From Eopsaltria australis (taxonomy: Eukaryota; Chordata; Aves; Passeriformes; Petroicidae): a stretch of DNA of 64,000 bases. Both the position numbers and the translations under genes were made by a program. The stretch is taken from positions 1,240,001-1,304,000 of the forward strand of contig JAVTVJ010000349.1 in the NCBI GenBank assembly GCA_034509425.1, given 5' to 3'. Each line of letters starts with the position of its first letter. Within the stretch, counting starts at the first letter, position 1. The notes below the pieces were generated by a model. It did not search any database. It was not told the origin of the DNA and saw nothing but the letters and a program-made list of their open reading frames with translations. Of this stretch, positions 14,801 through 26,900 are shown piece after piece.

Positions 14801-15059
14801 TTAGTCACAGACACACATACCAAGAGATATTTACATCATTAATAATAGGAATGTACAACATGAAAGTAGAACTATCTGTTCAAACATAGCAGACATAAAC
14901 TTTTTGCCTATCACATTGTGGTTTCTCATAGCACTAAACAGTATGGATATACATGATCCCTATTTGGAATCCAGGAACCAATGTCAGGTCCTCTTTCCAC
15001 CAGTGAGCTTGACAATGAGTTTACAGTGCTGGTTAGAGGGCAAAAACCACAACCATAAA
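5854..15059. other. Long intronic stretch, no gene seen
   Basis: About 9 kb of AT-rich intron. I note a purine-rich strand asymmetry at roughly 8780-8965, an A-run near 9488, an ATA trinucleotide run near 12398-12412, a TTTG run near 12776-12794 and a T-run at 13731-13743. The section at about 9950-10230 is somewhat GC-richer but matches no family I recognise. ORFs here are at most 91 codons and lack domain signatures. Old unrecognisable repeats may be present. Confidence 0.6.
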
Positions 15060-16420
15060 ATAATTTAGGTAGGAAGGGATCTCTGAAGAATGCCTCACTC
15101 TCCACTCAGAGTAGGTGAGGCTTTGAGAAGAATTTTCTTCATAACTTTCTTATGTACTGTGGCAAAGCTGACTGGACAGTATTTCCCTCCATACTTCTTG
15201 CCCTTCTTGAAGGAGTGAGTAATTTGTGCCCATTTGCAATTGTGCAGAGCCTCCCTCTGCTTCTGTGATGTGTCAAAGTTGATAGAGGTGTTCTTGTTTT
15301 GACAGTGAACAGCTCCCTCAGCACACTGGGGTGCATCCCACCAGATCCTATGCTCTGCCATCAGTGAGGATGCTGCTTCACTACCACAGACCTCCTTTAG
15401 GCATGGGGAACTGAAAGGCCAGAGGGCAGACCTTTCCAGTAAAAACTAAGGCAAAAAGGCCTTTGAGCATGTTCGTCTTTTGTCATTAGACAAAAGACAC
15501 ATCTATGTCACAGAAAGATTAGATCCCTTGTCCTACTCAACACTGCACCACACACTCTTTAGTCTGTCTTTTGCTGCCTGAGTAATTTGGATGTAAAAAA
15601 TCTCTCTGCACCCATTTCTCCTCCCTCCCTTTTTTCCAATTCCAGCTGCGCTGTGATTTACTTAACTCCATTCCTGCCTGCAGCACAATATTTATAAATC
15701 TGTCACGAGTAGTGTGTCTCTGCCCCATCTTCTGGGTACTTCATTTTGTCTTTAAAACTCAGATAGGTGGTCACAGTTTATCTCTGCTGACCTTCTGCTA
15801 TGCTTGCTTTGCTTTCTGCATGTCCAAATGCATAGAGGAAGGGCCCCTTGGAAATCAAGTAGCATTGCTGGGCCTCTGCTTTCCGAGGCTGTTGGCAATG
15901 AGATCCTGTTAAGCAGATCCTTAGACAATTGAAAATCAGTTCTTGTGAAATACAGGGGTTTAATTCCATTATTTATAATTCTAGTGCTTTTCTTGCTTAT
16001 TTTCTTCAAGAGTTTTCACTTCATAATTTCATAGTCATTGCAACCCAGGCTGCCCTTGGCCTTCACATCCTTGACCAGTTCTGTCCTCTAATGAACAGGT
16101 CCAGCAGAGCAGCTCCCCAGTCAGTTTGTTGATCGCCTGCATCAAAAAAAGGCCATAAGCATGCTGCAGAAGCCTTCTGCATTGTTCACACCCAAGCTTA
16201 TTTCCTTCTCAGTGGGTATGATGTTGATTGAAGTTCCTCATAAGTGCCAGTCATGATCATGAGGTTTCTTTCTGCTGTCTAAAGAAGCCTTTATCTGATT
16301 CCTCTTGATCATGTGGTTTATAGCAGTCAGCTACAGCAATGTACCACCTGTTAAGTCTGATCCAAGGCAATTCTTATGTTATTTCAGCCACTCCTCAGCA
16401 CAGCACAACTGTTCCTCCTC
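15060..16420 (-). mobile_element. CR1 LINE remnant, ORF2 endonuclease to early RT, antisense
   Basis: The minus strand carries decayed pieces of CR1 ORF2, the endonuclease/reverse-transcriptase polyprotein that drives target-primed retrotransposition. In sense order: an endonuclease C-terminal part with a GSLGCNDYEI-like stretch (complement near 16030-16065) and a GAALLDLFI-like stretch (near 16080-16112), both typical of the CR1 endonuclease; a linker with CRKQSKHSRR (complement of 15791-15820); and the start of the reverse transcriptase with FKKGKK (about 15196-15211) and GKYCPVSFATVHKKVM (about 15140-15187). At about 15121 the reading passes abruptly into the CR1 3' terminal sequence (TTAGGTAGGAAGGGATCTCT at 15064-15083). 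The RT catalytic core is therefore missing. Several frameshifts and stops show it is old and dead. The right-hand boundary is approximate. Confidence 0.85.
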
Positions 16421-17655
16421 ATCTTTTTAGGAATATAATTATTTTACACCATGTTTCTGTATAATTACATTAAGACAGTAAGAAGTTTGGGGGGAAAAAT
16501 GGAAGAAAAAAGACAAAAACAATTTGAGCTCACTCATTTACATGCAATAATCCTCAAATTTATTAAACTTAATACCACATTTGTTCTAATCTGGGAAAAA
16601 GTACAAATTAAATAGTAATTATTATGTGAACACGGTAGATTATTCTTTTCATAAGTAACCTTCAGTTTCCCAGGCTTTTCTAGATCAGAGTGTAAGAGCA
16701 TAAAATTGTAATTGAACAATATCTCATCTGGTAGACAATATTTAAATATCAGTATAAACCAGTAAGGTGGTGATGTCATTCTTGTACAGTAAGGAAACCA
16801 ATGAGGGGTCTGATAACATTTATAATTTATTAAGCATCCTGCAGTCACATGTATGGTTTTAAGCAGAGCCAAAAGCAGACTATAAAGCAACAGAAGATAG
16901 AACAGGTGTAGACAAGCATAATCCATTATTTTTTATCGGGAAATTCATTGAGCAGAAACATTCATTTCAGTGTAAATCACATGCTTTGTTAAATTCGTGT
17001 CAATTCTTCTATTCCTTTTGTTTGAGTTATTAGCATTCAGTATTGATGTGCTCATCCATGCACTGAAGTTTATGGATCCCCTTGAGTTCTCTATGCCAAT
17101 AGCCACCTAAAAGTTTAGGTGGAATGAATGCTCATTAACAACTGGGTATAATTTGTTTCATACTCTTTATTTTTAAAAATCCACATAAGAGCTTTCCTAA
17201 TAGCATGGTCTGAAAATTTTGTTTCTTTTATCACTTTATGAATGTTAGAGATTTTCTCCCTCTAGTTTCTTCAGCTGTGTATTCATGATGCTTTAATAAG
17301 CAATGCTTTTCATTGACAAAATAATTATTCTGTTAAGTATGGGTAAAAAAACAGATTCCAGGATCACAAGAGAGCTAGGTAATTTTCAATTTTGGATGGA
17401 AACTTAGGAAAAATAATAAATTTTGAATTATTATTATTTATACCCATTAATATCAGACAAATATGAACCCACAGACATATAAAAGAAACCATTTTACTTG
17501 TAGGGACAGTGAAAAAGGTATGGAAATCATTCATATATCCTTTTGCATCACATTGCTGTTTTTATTCACCACATGTATTAGTCAGGTAAAGAAATTAGTC
17601 AATTAGTCAAAAGAAACTGAACTGGTGAATCAGTCTGTCTGACACAAAATATCCA

Positions 17656-17713
17656 GAAAAAATAAATTAAAAAAATAAATAAAAAATAAATAAATAAAAA
17701 ATAAATAAAAAAG
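17656..17713. repeat. A-rich low-complexity (AAATA/AAAT-type) tract
   Basis: The tract consists of A-runs broken regularly by single T bases (AATAAATAAAAAATAAATAAAT and similar), about 58 bp. It could be a decayed poly-A-like or simple repeat. No element body is recognisable next to it. Confidence 0.9.
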
Positions 17714-19880
17714 TAATACCTTTCCAACTAAAAGGTAAATTGCACACCCTCATTTGGCCAGAGTGCCACTGCCCACATTCTTGTCTCTGCGTAGTACAAG
17801 AAGTGAAAAGGGTACAATTATGAAGGGCTAATGGCTTTTCCAAGTTAAATGCAGAGCGAACTGAAGTATAAATCTTGTTTAGGGAGGCAAAAAGGCCATA
17901 TCTAGGCAGTTTAGGAACCTAAATACACATTAAGTCTAATACAGATCTGAGTACAATAAAAAAAAAAAATACTTCATCTTGCCTCAACAGTGGGGTTTCA
18001 TAATATCCTTATTCTTGCTTTCTTACAGATTTATTAAATTGTTTTCTATTGATAATACGGGCTGTTCTTTGTTACTGGTAGGTAGGGTTTGTTTTTCTGT
18101 ATTGACAGTTAATTCAGCATTCTTTTTTTTTGTTACTGTGATTTTTCTCAAAGGAATATAAACAGTATATATGTGATGTTTATTGTATTACATTTTTTAA
18201 TTTCTCAGTGAGACCTGAAACATAGATAAAAGCAAGCCAGAGGTGCAACCTAGCAAAACTAATGTGCTCTGAGGAAAAGCCAGGGAATATTTTAGAAGTA
18301 TTTTAGGAATCCCTGAAGTGCTATGTATGTAAGGGCAACTGATGAAAATCAAAATGAGTATACCTTACTCATATCTTTTACTCTGTTGTGGTTAATATGA
18401 GATTAATATTTCATTGTTGAGGGAAAAGTCATAAGAACCAGAAGTTAAAATATTTCTTTTCAGGGGAAATAGAGGGAAATAAAGAAAAAAAGACAATTAC
18501 TCTGTAGACAACGCAGGCCAAACCAACTTAAGAAGACACTTACCTATATGTTACTTCCAAACACAGAATTCGTTAATAAAATCTGCTTTGATTTGAATCT
18601 GGTACTCATACAAAAAAAAAGAAAACTTCTAAAACTTTGGATTAACAGCATGAATGCAAAAAACTTTCAAGCATAACAATTTCCAAATAACAACCCGATA
18701 GAAGACAGAAGCTTATTTCTTCCAGGGAAAGGTGTTTTGATTTCTAAATGATTAAAATTTCTAATTCAATTTCTTGTGTGCTTAAGATAATGATAAAAAA
18801 AGTTTAATCTTCTGCCACCTTTGAAAGTAATGCCAGGACTTCTGATGTTGCCAAAATGACAAGTTGCTCCTAGCTACCAGAACAATAAATCACTTAAATA
18901 TCTGGAGCTTGATCAAAAAATGAAGTGGCATTAGCTATATGTTTTCAGTAGGATACTTAGAGGATAACAGTATGTCTCTAATTCTTGCCACTTACTTAGT
19001 CTTTGGGGAATGATTCTTGATGCTTGGTTCAAGTCTCTGTAGCCTGCTTGAAAAACAAAAAAATTAAAGCTTTTGGATGAAGGAATGGTTAGCTTTGGGT
19101 TCTACTCCAGTTTAGGCTTGAGATGTCAACTGTCTTCTTAAACAACCTCAAGCATTTAGAAGCAAACTAAGAAGTGGAACTTAATGCAAATGAGTAAGGA
19201 GGTAATATCTAAAAGAGAGTTTAAATTTTGTATATGTATACATAATTTATACACATCATTTCATAAAAATTTTGCTATAGAAATGGAAGAAACTTTTGGT
19301 TTGATTGTGATGATATATATGGCAGAAGAGTTTCCTTTTAAATTCTAAATGTAATATTTTTTTTCTAAACAAGGATTCTGATTACCTTGGTGGTCCAGGA
19401 CAATTTGTAAAACAGACCTTAGTACTAGTAGTGTCTCATGAGGATGGCTACAACCATGGCACAGTGTCTTTTGTGTGGTCTGCAACTGTGGACACAAATG
19501 TCATAATGAGAGGCTATTCTTGCACACTTGTGAAAACCAAGCTAAGAAGAGTGCAGAATTAAATAGTGTTTTCCAAAAATATTTTGACCAACTGATGTGG
19601 CTTGAAAATATAACCTGCAGGCTGCAGTTAGGGCTAGTATCCCAGAATTACTTGATATAATGCATAGACTCAAAAGTAACTATTCTTACTTCTGGAAAGG
19701 TCATTGACAAGAGTTAAGCAATTGATATACTTTTCAAAAATCCCAGAATATTTTAATTTTACATAAATGACTTAGCAAAGGGAAATTGCTCCTTTCCCAG
19801 AGGGTACTTGAAAGACTTGATGGAGAAGACAAAAACACTGATCTGTGTCTGTTTATTGCTTCTGGTATCTGGCTACTTCT

Positions 19881-19998
19881 TTGGGTTTTTTTTTTTGGGG
19901 GGGGTGGGGTGTTTTTCTTTTGGTTTTTTGGGGTTTTTTTGGTGGTGGTGGTATTTTTGTTCATTTTTTGGTTTTGGGGTTGTGAGTTTAGTGGGTTT
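19881..19998 (+). repeat. G/T-only low-complexity tract, G-quadruplex-prone
   Basis: For about 120 bp the plus strand is almost entirely G and T. It includes T-runs of up to twelve, a G8 run at 19897-19904, a G4 run at 19906-19909, another at 19930-19933, and GGT repeats near 19941-19951. The overlapping 142-codon ORF is a by-product rich in Phe, Gly and Trp. The opposite A/C strand gives a Lys/Pro/Thr-rich ORF, also an artefact. Confidence 0.9.
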
Positions 19999-22900
19999 TT
20001 TTTGTTTAATGCTAAACTTTTAGAAAATCCTTTATTCATAAAAAAAATTCATTCCCACAGTGATTTCTATAACCTTTCACAGTTCAGCAGCAAACACAAT
20101 TTTCTCTGCTTTTCTCTATCCCCATATGTGCATAAGCCACATCTATTAAGTACTATCATTTTAAAATTCTTCCTTAAGTTTTTCAGCATCATATTTTCCT
20201 ATATTAAAGGATAAATCAGCTATGGTAAGACTTCTCTCAAAAGAAGTTTAGTATACGGCAACAGAGAATTTCAGAGAGTAGTTTAAAAAAAAAACACAGT
20301 GGAGTACAAGCGAGTTCAAAGTTAAGACACAAGGCACACTGAATCTAATAAACAAATAAACAAATTGCAAGATAAGAATGTATTTTCAAGGTTTGGTAGA
20401 TTTTTTTTACAAAAATCATCGAAGAAACAATTACTTTTCTTGCTGAAAAAAAATTGTCAACAACTAGTAAATTTTCCTCCAACAAAGGTGTAGAAGCTGG
20501 CTGAAATGCTATGGCTATTCAGTCTCCTTCATTATTCCACCCAATTTCCTGACAGAAAATTCTGTGGTTCACAGCAGGTAAGTAAGTCTGTTTCTGCTTG
20601 GCACAACTGAGATATGTGGCCAGCCTAACTACCGTCATTACCCCAAAACATGAATAAGGAACCTATCTCCAAACCTACTGGAAAATTCAGTTTCGCACAA
20701 ATTTAGAATAAAATTACCATGTTGCAACAATAGCCTCGTAATATTGGGAAGATAAAATCAAAGCATTAGATGTGAAGATTACTGTGGAGAATGTATATTA
20801 TTTGAGTGTGGCAATACATCATTTTATTAAGCCAACAAAAGTAGTGCAAGAGACTTGCAATACATCATGTAGAAGGGCAATAGTAACCAGTGTAAGTGTA
20901 ATGACTACAGTGGATCCATTTTCCAGGGGCTGCCTTATTGGCAGTTGGGTGCTGTACCTGAGACTTCCAGACAGTTGTTGAAAAAGCTGAAATTAGTTCA
21001 TCAATCCCCATCACCGCATTCCTCTGCTCTCCCTTTTACTGGTGTTTTCATTAAAGATGCAGGTATATAACCTGGCAATATATTCCAGATTCATGTGAAG
21101 GAATCAAGTGCTCAGTATTTTATACTTCAGTGCTGAGGTTTGAGGTCCAGAGGTTCAGAGACAAGTAAACAATCAGTTGCAGGTTGCTTTTCAGTTACCA
21201 TTTTATGAAAAGATTAAATAAGCATACACCTCACTAATGCTAGTCCAAAGAGATTGTTCCCAGTTAAGTCAGAGATAGCCTTCCTACTTCCAGATTCCAG
21301 ATAGTGGCAGAAACTTTTAAATTTTTTTTTGTCAAGGGCTTTCCACCAGCCAGCCCTCTTCCTGCTCCTTTGTATTATGACCACATCCATGACTGGGCTC
21401 TTGTTTCTGGGTGATGATCAGTATTGCCCCCTTGGCAGTATGTGAAACGACTGAAAGGGGTTCAGAATAAAAATTCAGTACTGGCATTGGAAATAGTAAA
21501 TGCAGGATAAGGCACCTTTTGGATCATCTGATCATGACTACAAGCTTCTTCTTCAGGGTATACACTTGGGCTTGAATTCACTGATTACTTTTTTCTGGTT
21601 TGTACGTGGTTTTAGTGCATATGGCTATGCATATTGCATTTTAATGTGCCTATATTACAGTTGCAAGTATTGTGTAAATTTATATCCAGCTAACTTCTCT
21701 GTGGTGACCATCTCCAAGTCCTTTTTTAGCTGCATGTTGTGTTTATGCCGCCTGTTCCCTGCAGATATCTCTGGTTGCCTTCATAGTTCAGGGGAGAATT
21801 GTTTATTACTGCTCTATATCAGCACAGCATGTCTAATGCTTTCTAAAAAACACACCAGTTCGCACAGCTCTGTCACACAGAGGAATAAATTCATCATCCA
21901 GGATGTGCCCTCTCTTGCCTCTCTCTGATGTGTACAGGTAGGGAAATAGGACCACAGGTGCTTTCCAGCTTGGTTTAAGGCGGTCATGTTTGGTCAGCAA
22001 GAAGATGGCTATTACTGCCAGGTTTTGTTGCACAGCTAGGGAGGATACACATTTTCATACCTGAGTAATGCTGCTTATACACCACCTTTGAGAGCAAAAC
22101 AATTACTAAAATAAATGCATGGTCATCACATGTACTTTCTATAGCTAATTATGCAAGGAAACACTCTAAAAATAAAATAATTTTAATTCATTTTTCTGGT
22201 CATATGCCTCACTTCATAGTTATAACTATAGCCAATAACATGAAAAAAGTCATTGCAGAAGACAATAGATTTAGAAACATTTTAAATTGCATAGCTTTAG
22301 AAACAAAATGCTGATGCTCTCTCCCTCTCAGCAGAAGCAAAACCTCACTGTGCATTAATGGATGATGTGTTACAAGGAATGTATAATGAAAAGATAGGCT
22401 TCATGACTCCCTGAAACTCACTTTAATGTCATGTCAGCCTTAGAAAGCTGACGGGAGAAAGCTTTTATTAAGCTTATTTCAGAGAACAGATGTGACCTCT
22501 GACCTCTGCTGCCACAATGCCAAGGGTAGGTGAGGTTTTCTATAAGGAAGAACTAGTGCATGCATGGTGTGGCATAGCATAGTTTGCCTTTTCCAGAGAC
22601 TGAGATTCTAGTCATGTTTGATGGGCAGATATGGTGTTTTACTTTTCAGGATTCTCAGGACTCATATGGTTCATGATTCACAACTGAAGTGACCAGAAGT
22701 GACTCCTGATATAAGATGTTTTGGGGCTTTTTTTCAGTAAGAGTTTAAACCATTGGATAACCTAACATAATTCTATAACTAGAAAGTATAAATTAATTCT
22801 AGTTTGTTGTAAAAAATAACTGTTTATGAAGACTTCTATTAGCTGTTGCCATCAGTGAGTATTGTAATGGGTTGCCATGAGAGTCATTCAGGTGAAAATG

Positions 22901-23377
22901 ATTTATACTGTTTCAAGTTCCTCATTTATTAAAACAATTGTAATACTTTAGAGTATATTGCTTCTGTTTCAATTTATTTTCTTGTAAGTAGAGACACAGC
23001 TAAAAGACAACCTGTCTCATTTAATACCTGCTTTTTAGAATGTTTTGGTGTGAGATGAAGGTGTATAAGGAGGGATTTACAAAGAACAATTTTGAAAGAA
23101 AGAGAAATCCCTACTTAGAATGTTCTAAAAAAGGGCAAAGAATCTCTGAAGACAGTAAAAATATATTCTGTCCCTCGTGATGGTCCTCAAGTCCTCATCA
23201 GTTTTACCATATATTTTTGTTGTCTTATACCAGAACCCCATTATATGAGGCCTATACCATGACTTGAGTATACACCTCTGTCTCTACCTATCTGTTCTAA
23301 AGACCTTAAACCAGGATCCCCATCAACTGTAGAAGACTACAAAAGAAATGCTCTGATCTATGAATCCTGAGCCAGGG

Positions 23378-23957
23378 TGTATTGGGTCTGACTGGGGTAA
23401 AGCTCACAGGCCTTACACTGCTGTGCTTTGCTTTGGTAGCTGGCGTTGATAACAGAGCAGTGTTTTGGCTACTGCCAAGCTGTGCTGTCCCTCCGACATT
23501 CCTTCCCTCACTGAAGGGGATGTGGGGGGGCAAGATCCTGGGAGGGGACACCAGCAGGCCAGCTGACCCCAGTCAGCCAAAGGGATATTCCATACCATAT
23601 GACATCAGCTCAGATATATAAGGGAAGGAAGAGAGGAGGAGGAGGAGGCACTCAGGGCTGGTCCATGTTTGCCTCCTTGAACAACCACCACGTGTGCTGA
23701 AGCCCTGCTTCCCAGAAAATGTCCGGACATCGCTGCTGATGGGAAGTAGAGATTGATTGTCTTCCCCTCTGCTCTTGCGCATGCAACTTTCAACTTGCTT
23801 GTTCTATTTTTTTTTTTTTTTTCCCACTGTAATAAAACTGCCTTTACTCACCCTGATAGTCTTTTTCATTATTATCCTCTCCCCTCTCCCAGCGGGAGGG
23901 GGAGTGATAGAGTGACTGAGTGGGCACCTGGCCCCTGGCCGGGATCAACCCACGACA
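23378..23957 (+). mobile_element. Solo LTR, avian ERVL-like, sense
   Basis: The element starts TGTATTGGG and ends CCCACGACA, 580 bp, and is flanked by a perfect five-base duplication CAGGG (23373-23377 and 23958-23962), the length typical of ERVL integration. Promoter and processing signals are in the expected order: a GATATTCCATACCATATGAC block at 23584-23603, a TATATAAG box at 23615-23622, a T-rich segment, and AATAAA at 23831-23836. The central block and the polyadenylation region parallel those of the two minus-strand LTRs at 5286 and 36495, so all belong to related subfamilies. No gag or pol remnant adjoins it. Internal ORFs of up to 81 codons are chance. Confidence 0.92.
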
Positions 23958-23962
23958 CAGGG

Positions 23963-26900
23963 AAGAAGCCTAAATCCTGAAAATACTTGACTGAAGACCC
24001 AACATAAATAAGTTAGCTACTGATACAAGATAGAGAGGTGTTTGGTAATACTCAGTTCAGAAATACTTGGTCTTCTCATTAATTCTAAAGGAAAAATCTG
24101 AAGGAACTTCTTTTCTGAAAAGGAAAACTGATACAGGACATTTTGTCTTTTGAGAGCAGCTGCTATCACTGCTGTTGACTACTATCCTTGACAATTCCGT
24201 TCAATTCTCCTGAATTGGCCCCAGTGCCATAGGAAAAAGACTTACTCTCCTGAGGAAATGATGCAATAATCAATGAGACTACTCATTGCACAGACCGCAT
24301 TTATTAACTGGGTTACTTTAACTATGGTAAAGCCGTGAATGTATTTGAAGGATAAATCAACCTGCATCAGTTTGCCAAGGAATAAAAAATTAGTGATGAA
24401 GAGCAGAAAGGAAAGGGAAACATTATGTAAGAGAAGTAATGTACACAGACATACTACTGGAAAGAGCCAATAGTGTGATAATCTGGAAAGCCAAGATAAT
24501 ACCTGGTTATGGACAGAGATCCTACAGGAGGATGAACAGTTAAGGGCACAGATATTATCTGGATTGGATGATTGGTTGTAAACCCAGTTTGTTGGGCTGT
24601 GTGACAAGATAAGGATAAGATTAATGTTAATAACTTGACATTTGTGATACATTGGTGCTAGATTAGGAGGCACTTTCCGAAAGAGATCTAAAATTTGTTG
24701 ATTCTGGGGTTTGGTACCATATTTTCATTAATTCCCATGCTTCAGGGGCTTTGCTCCTCACCTGCTGACCCCAGAACATTTAGTTTCTGTGACTCAATCT
24801 TTTTCCTGAGATTTTTTATTTGTCTGGTTGGTTTGGTTTGATATTGTTTTCCTCTTATTTTTCTCTGCTTGAAGCCCTGGAGATTACTGACAGGTGAAAA
24901 TGAGATGTGTGGTGCTTCTAGTGTTGTTGCAAAGCCTGTCAAGTGCTTAGCCATCTTCTGTGCCCAAGAAAGGAGTGCTAACAGTGGATGGGATGAACAG
25001 AAACTGGGAAGACTGAAATAGTTTACCTTTTTCTGTTACATGTCATCTTTTCTTTCTATTGTGAAGAAATACTAGCTAAAGACATTCCTTTAGGACTTTA
25101 GCCCTCAAATGGACATTCCTGAACTTTTCTTCTTTCACCCTATGGCCTACTTCTTTTTCTGTCACTACTGATGTTTGATGAGACTTCAGCTTGATCACAG
25201 GAAGTGCTCTGTGCACTGTTCCAGGTTAAAAGCCATTGCACTCATACTCAAAATTGCAGACACCTTAAACCTTTCCTGAAGACCCTTCTGATTATTTTTT
25301 CTGCTCAGATACATGTTGACCTATGGGGTTTTTGGGGTCATAGATGCTGTGACTGTGCTAATGGGGAACGCTGGACCTTTTATAGCTCTATGGGAAGACA
25401 AAAGAGTCTGAACTGTTCCTTGAGGGATTTTTAAGGAGTTCTTGATTCAAACAGTCCACAATGCAATACTCTGGGATTGAACTTACCACCACCAAGCAAT
25501 TTGAGTTCTTAGTCATGAGCTGAAATTGAATCATTATCGCCACTCATTTCTGTGGTATGTCTGAGATATGGCAATTTGATTTTATTGAGTGGTTCACATA
25601 GGAATTAAATTCCAGCATAAAGTTGCTGGTTTAAGCCAGAAATCTTTTATTTATTTGCTAGGTCACTACTACTATATGTGCTACTATTATGCAAGAAGAT
25701 TTCTCCAATGAAAATTCCTCAGACTGAAAACTACATTTTCTGCCTAATGGGTTCTAAATTATACATAAACTGTGCAATTTTCAGATGTGATGCAAATTCT
25801 CTGTCACAATGTCTTGTATTATGGAGGCTGTTTCCATTAAAGTGACAGCTCCGTACAGATGGACTACAATACCTTCAGTTTCAAAAACATCCACTTGTAT
25901 CTTAGCTTTACCAGCTAAGATTTTTTAAATATTTCTGCTTGTCTTTATCTTGACTAACAGCGATACACACTGTTAGGAAGGAGTGGATTCTTTTATAAAA
26001 CAACATTCAATTCTGGGTTTTTTACAAAAAAATGAAACACCAAATATATGAAGATCTTACCATTCAATTTCATGAATTTATGCATTGTCTGCTTTTTGTT
26101 GTTATTTTATAACCCAGTAATTTGTTTACATAACAAGCCAGCATGTGGCACCATGGGCAGGTATCTCCCTCTTCTACACTGGCACAAATGAAAAACTACT
26201 GCTGGCAGCCAATTGCATTATCAACCATTAAAGAATAAGGGAGATGGGCATTTCAGCTCAGATTTCAAGTCTTGAAAAACGAAACTACAACAACAACAAC
26301 AACAACAACAAAACCTCTGTTCTATTAAAGTTTAGATAGATTATCTGTGAAAATTAGGCACTTTTTTTTTTCCAGAGATAATTATGACAGGCTCAGTAAT
26401 CTGCTCCATTGGCAGATCAATGAACAAGTTCCACTGTGACAAGTGAAAACTAGGAGACTGGTTCTTTATTGCTACAGGTATATGTGGGAAAAGATACCTA
26501 GCTGTGGAGCAGTGCAAATTACTCCTCTGAGTCCCAGTCTCAGAAATAATTGGTTTGTCTAGGGGAAAAAAATTCAAGGATTTTGATTTGCCCTCAGAAT
26601 TGTATTTGTGTAACCCTGTCACAGCAAGCAGTGCCCACATACTGCGTTATGGTGAATCCATAAGCAACATCAAATAATTGTGCTCTTTCTTTCCATACTG
26701 TACACTCTGTAAGTATATTGGGACATGGCAAACAAACAGTTTTCCAAGGGACTTCTTAGATGCTCTTTTATCTGTGTTATACTGTTCTCAAATACAAAGC
26801 TAAATGGAATTGTCAGGAAGCTGTTACCACTCCTGATATTCAATTCAAGAAGTAATTCAGTACAGTTACAGCAGCAAGTATGATCTAGAGGGTGCCTTGC

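Larger units (their letters stand above)
16421..23372. other. Long intronic stretch, no gene seen
   Basis: AT-rich intron. It contains the A-rich tract at 17656-17713 and the G/T tract at 19881-19998, listed separately. ORFs of 130 codons (16534-16926, minus), 142 codons (19786-20214, low complexity) and 142 codons (21500-21928) have no recognisable motif and no splice context, and I do not accept them as genes. Confidence 0.6.

Noticed and set aside
16534..16926. 130-codon minus-strand ORF next to the CR1 remnant
   Set aside because: It lies outside the recognisable CR1 and does not resemble CR1 ORF1 or ORF2; treated as chance.
19786..20214. 142-codon plus-strand ORF
   Set aside because: Most of it is Phe/Gly/Trp/Val low complexity encoded by the G/T tract; no protein family is recognisable.
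21500..21928. 142-codon plus-strand ORF, Cys-rich
   Set aside because: Cysteine spacing fits no family I know, and composition is typical of AT-rich intron.
24242..24673. 143-codon minus-strand ORF with hydrophobic runs, possible membrane protein
   Set aside because: AT-rich sequence translated in a T-rich frame often gives hydrophobic peptides. No motif, conserved spacing or exon signal supports it.
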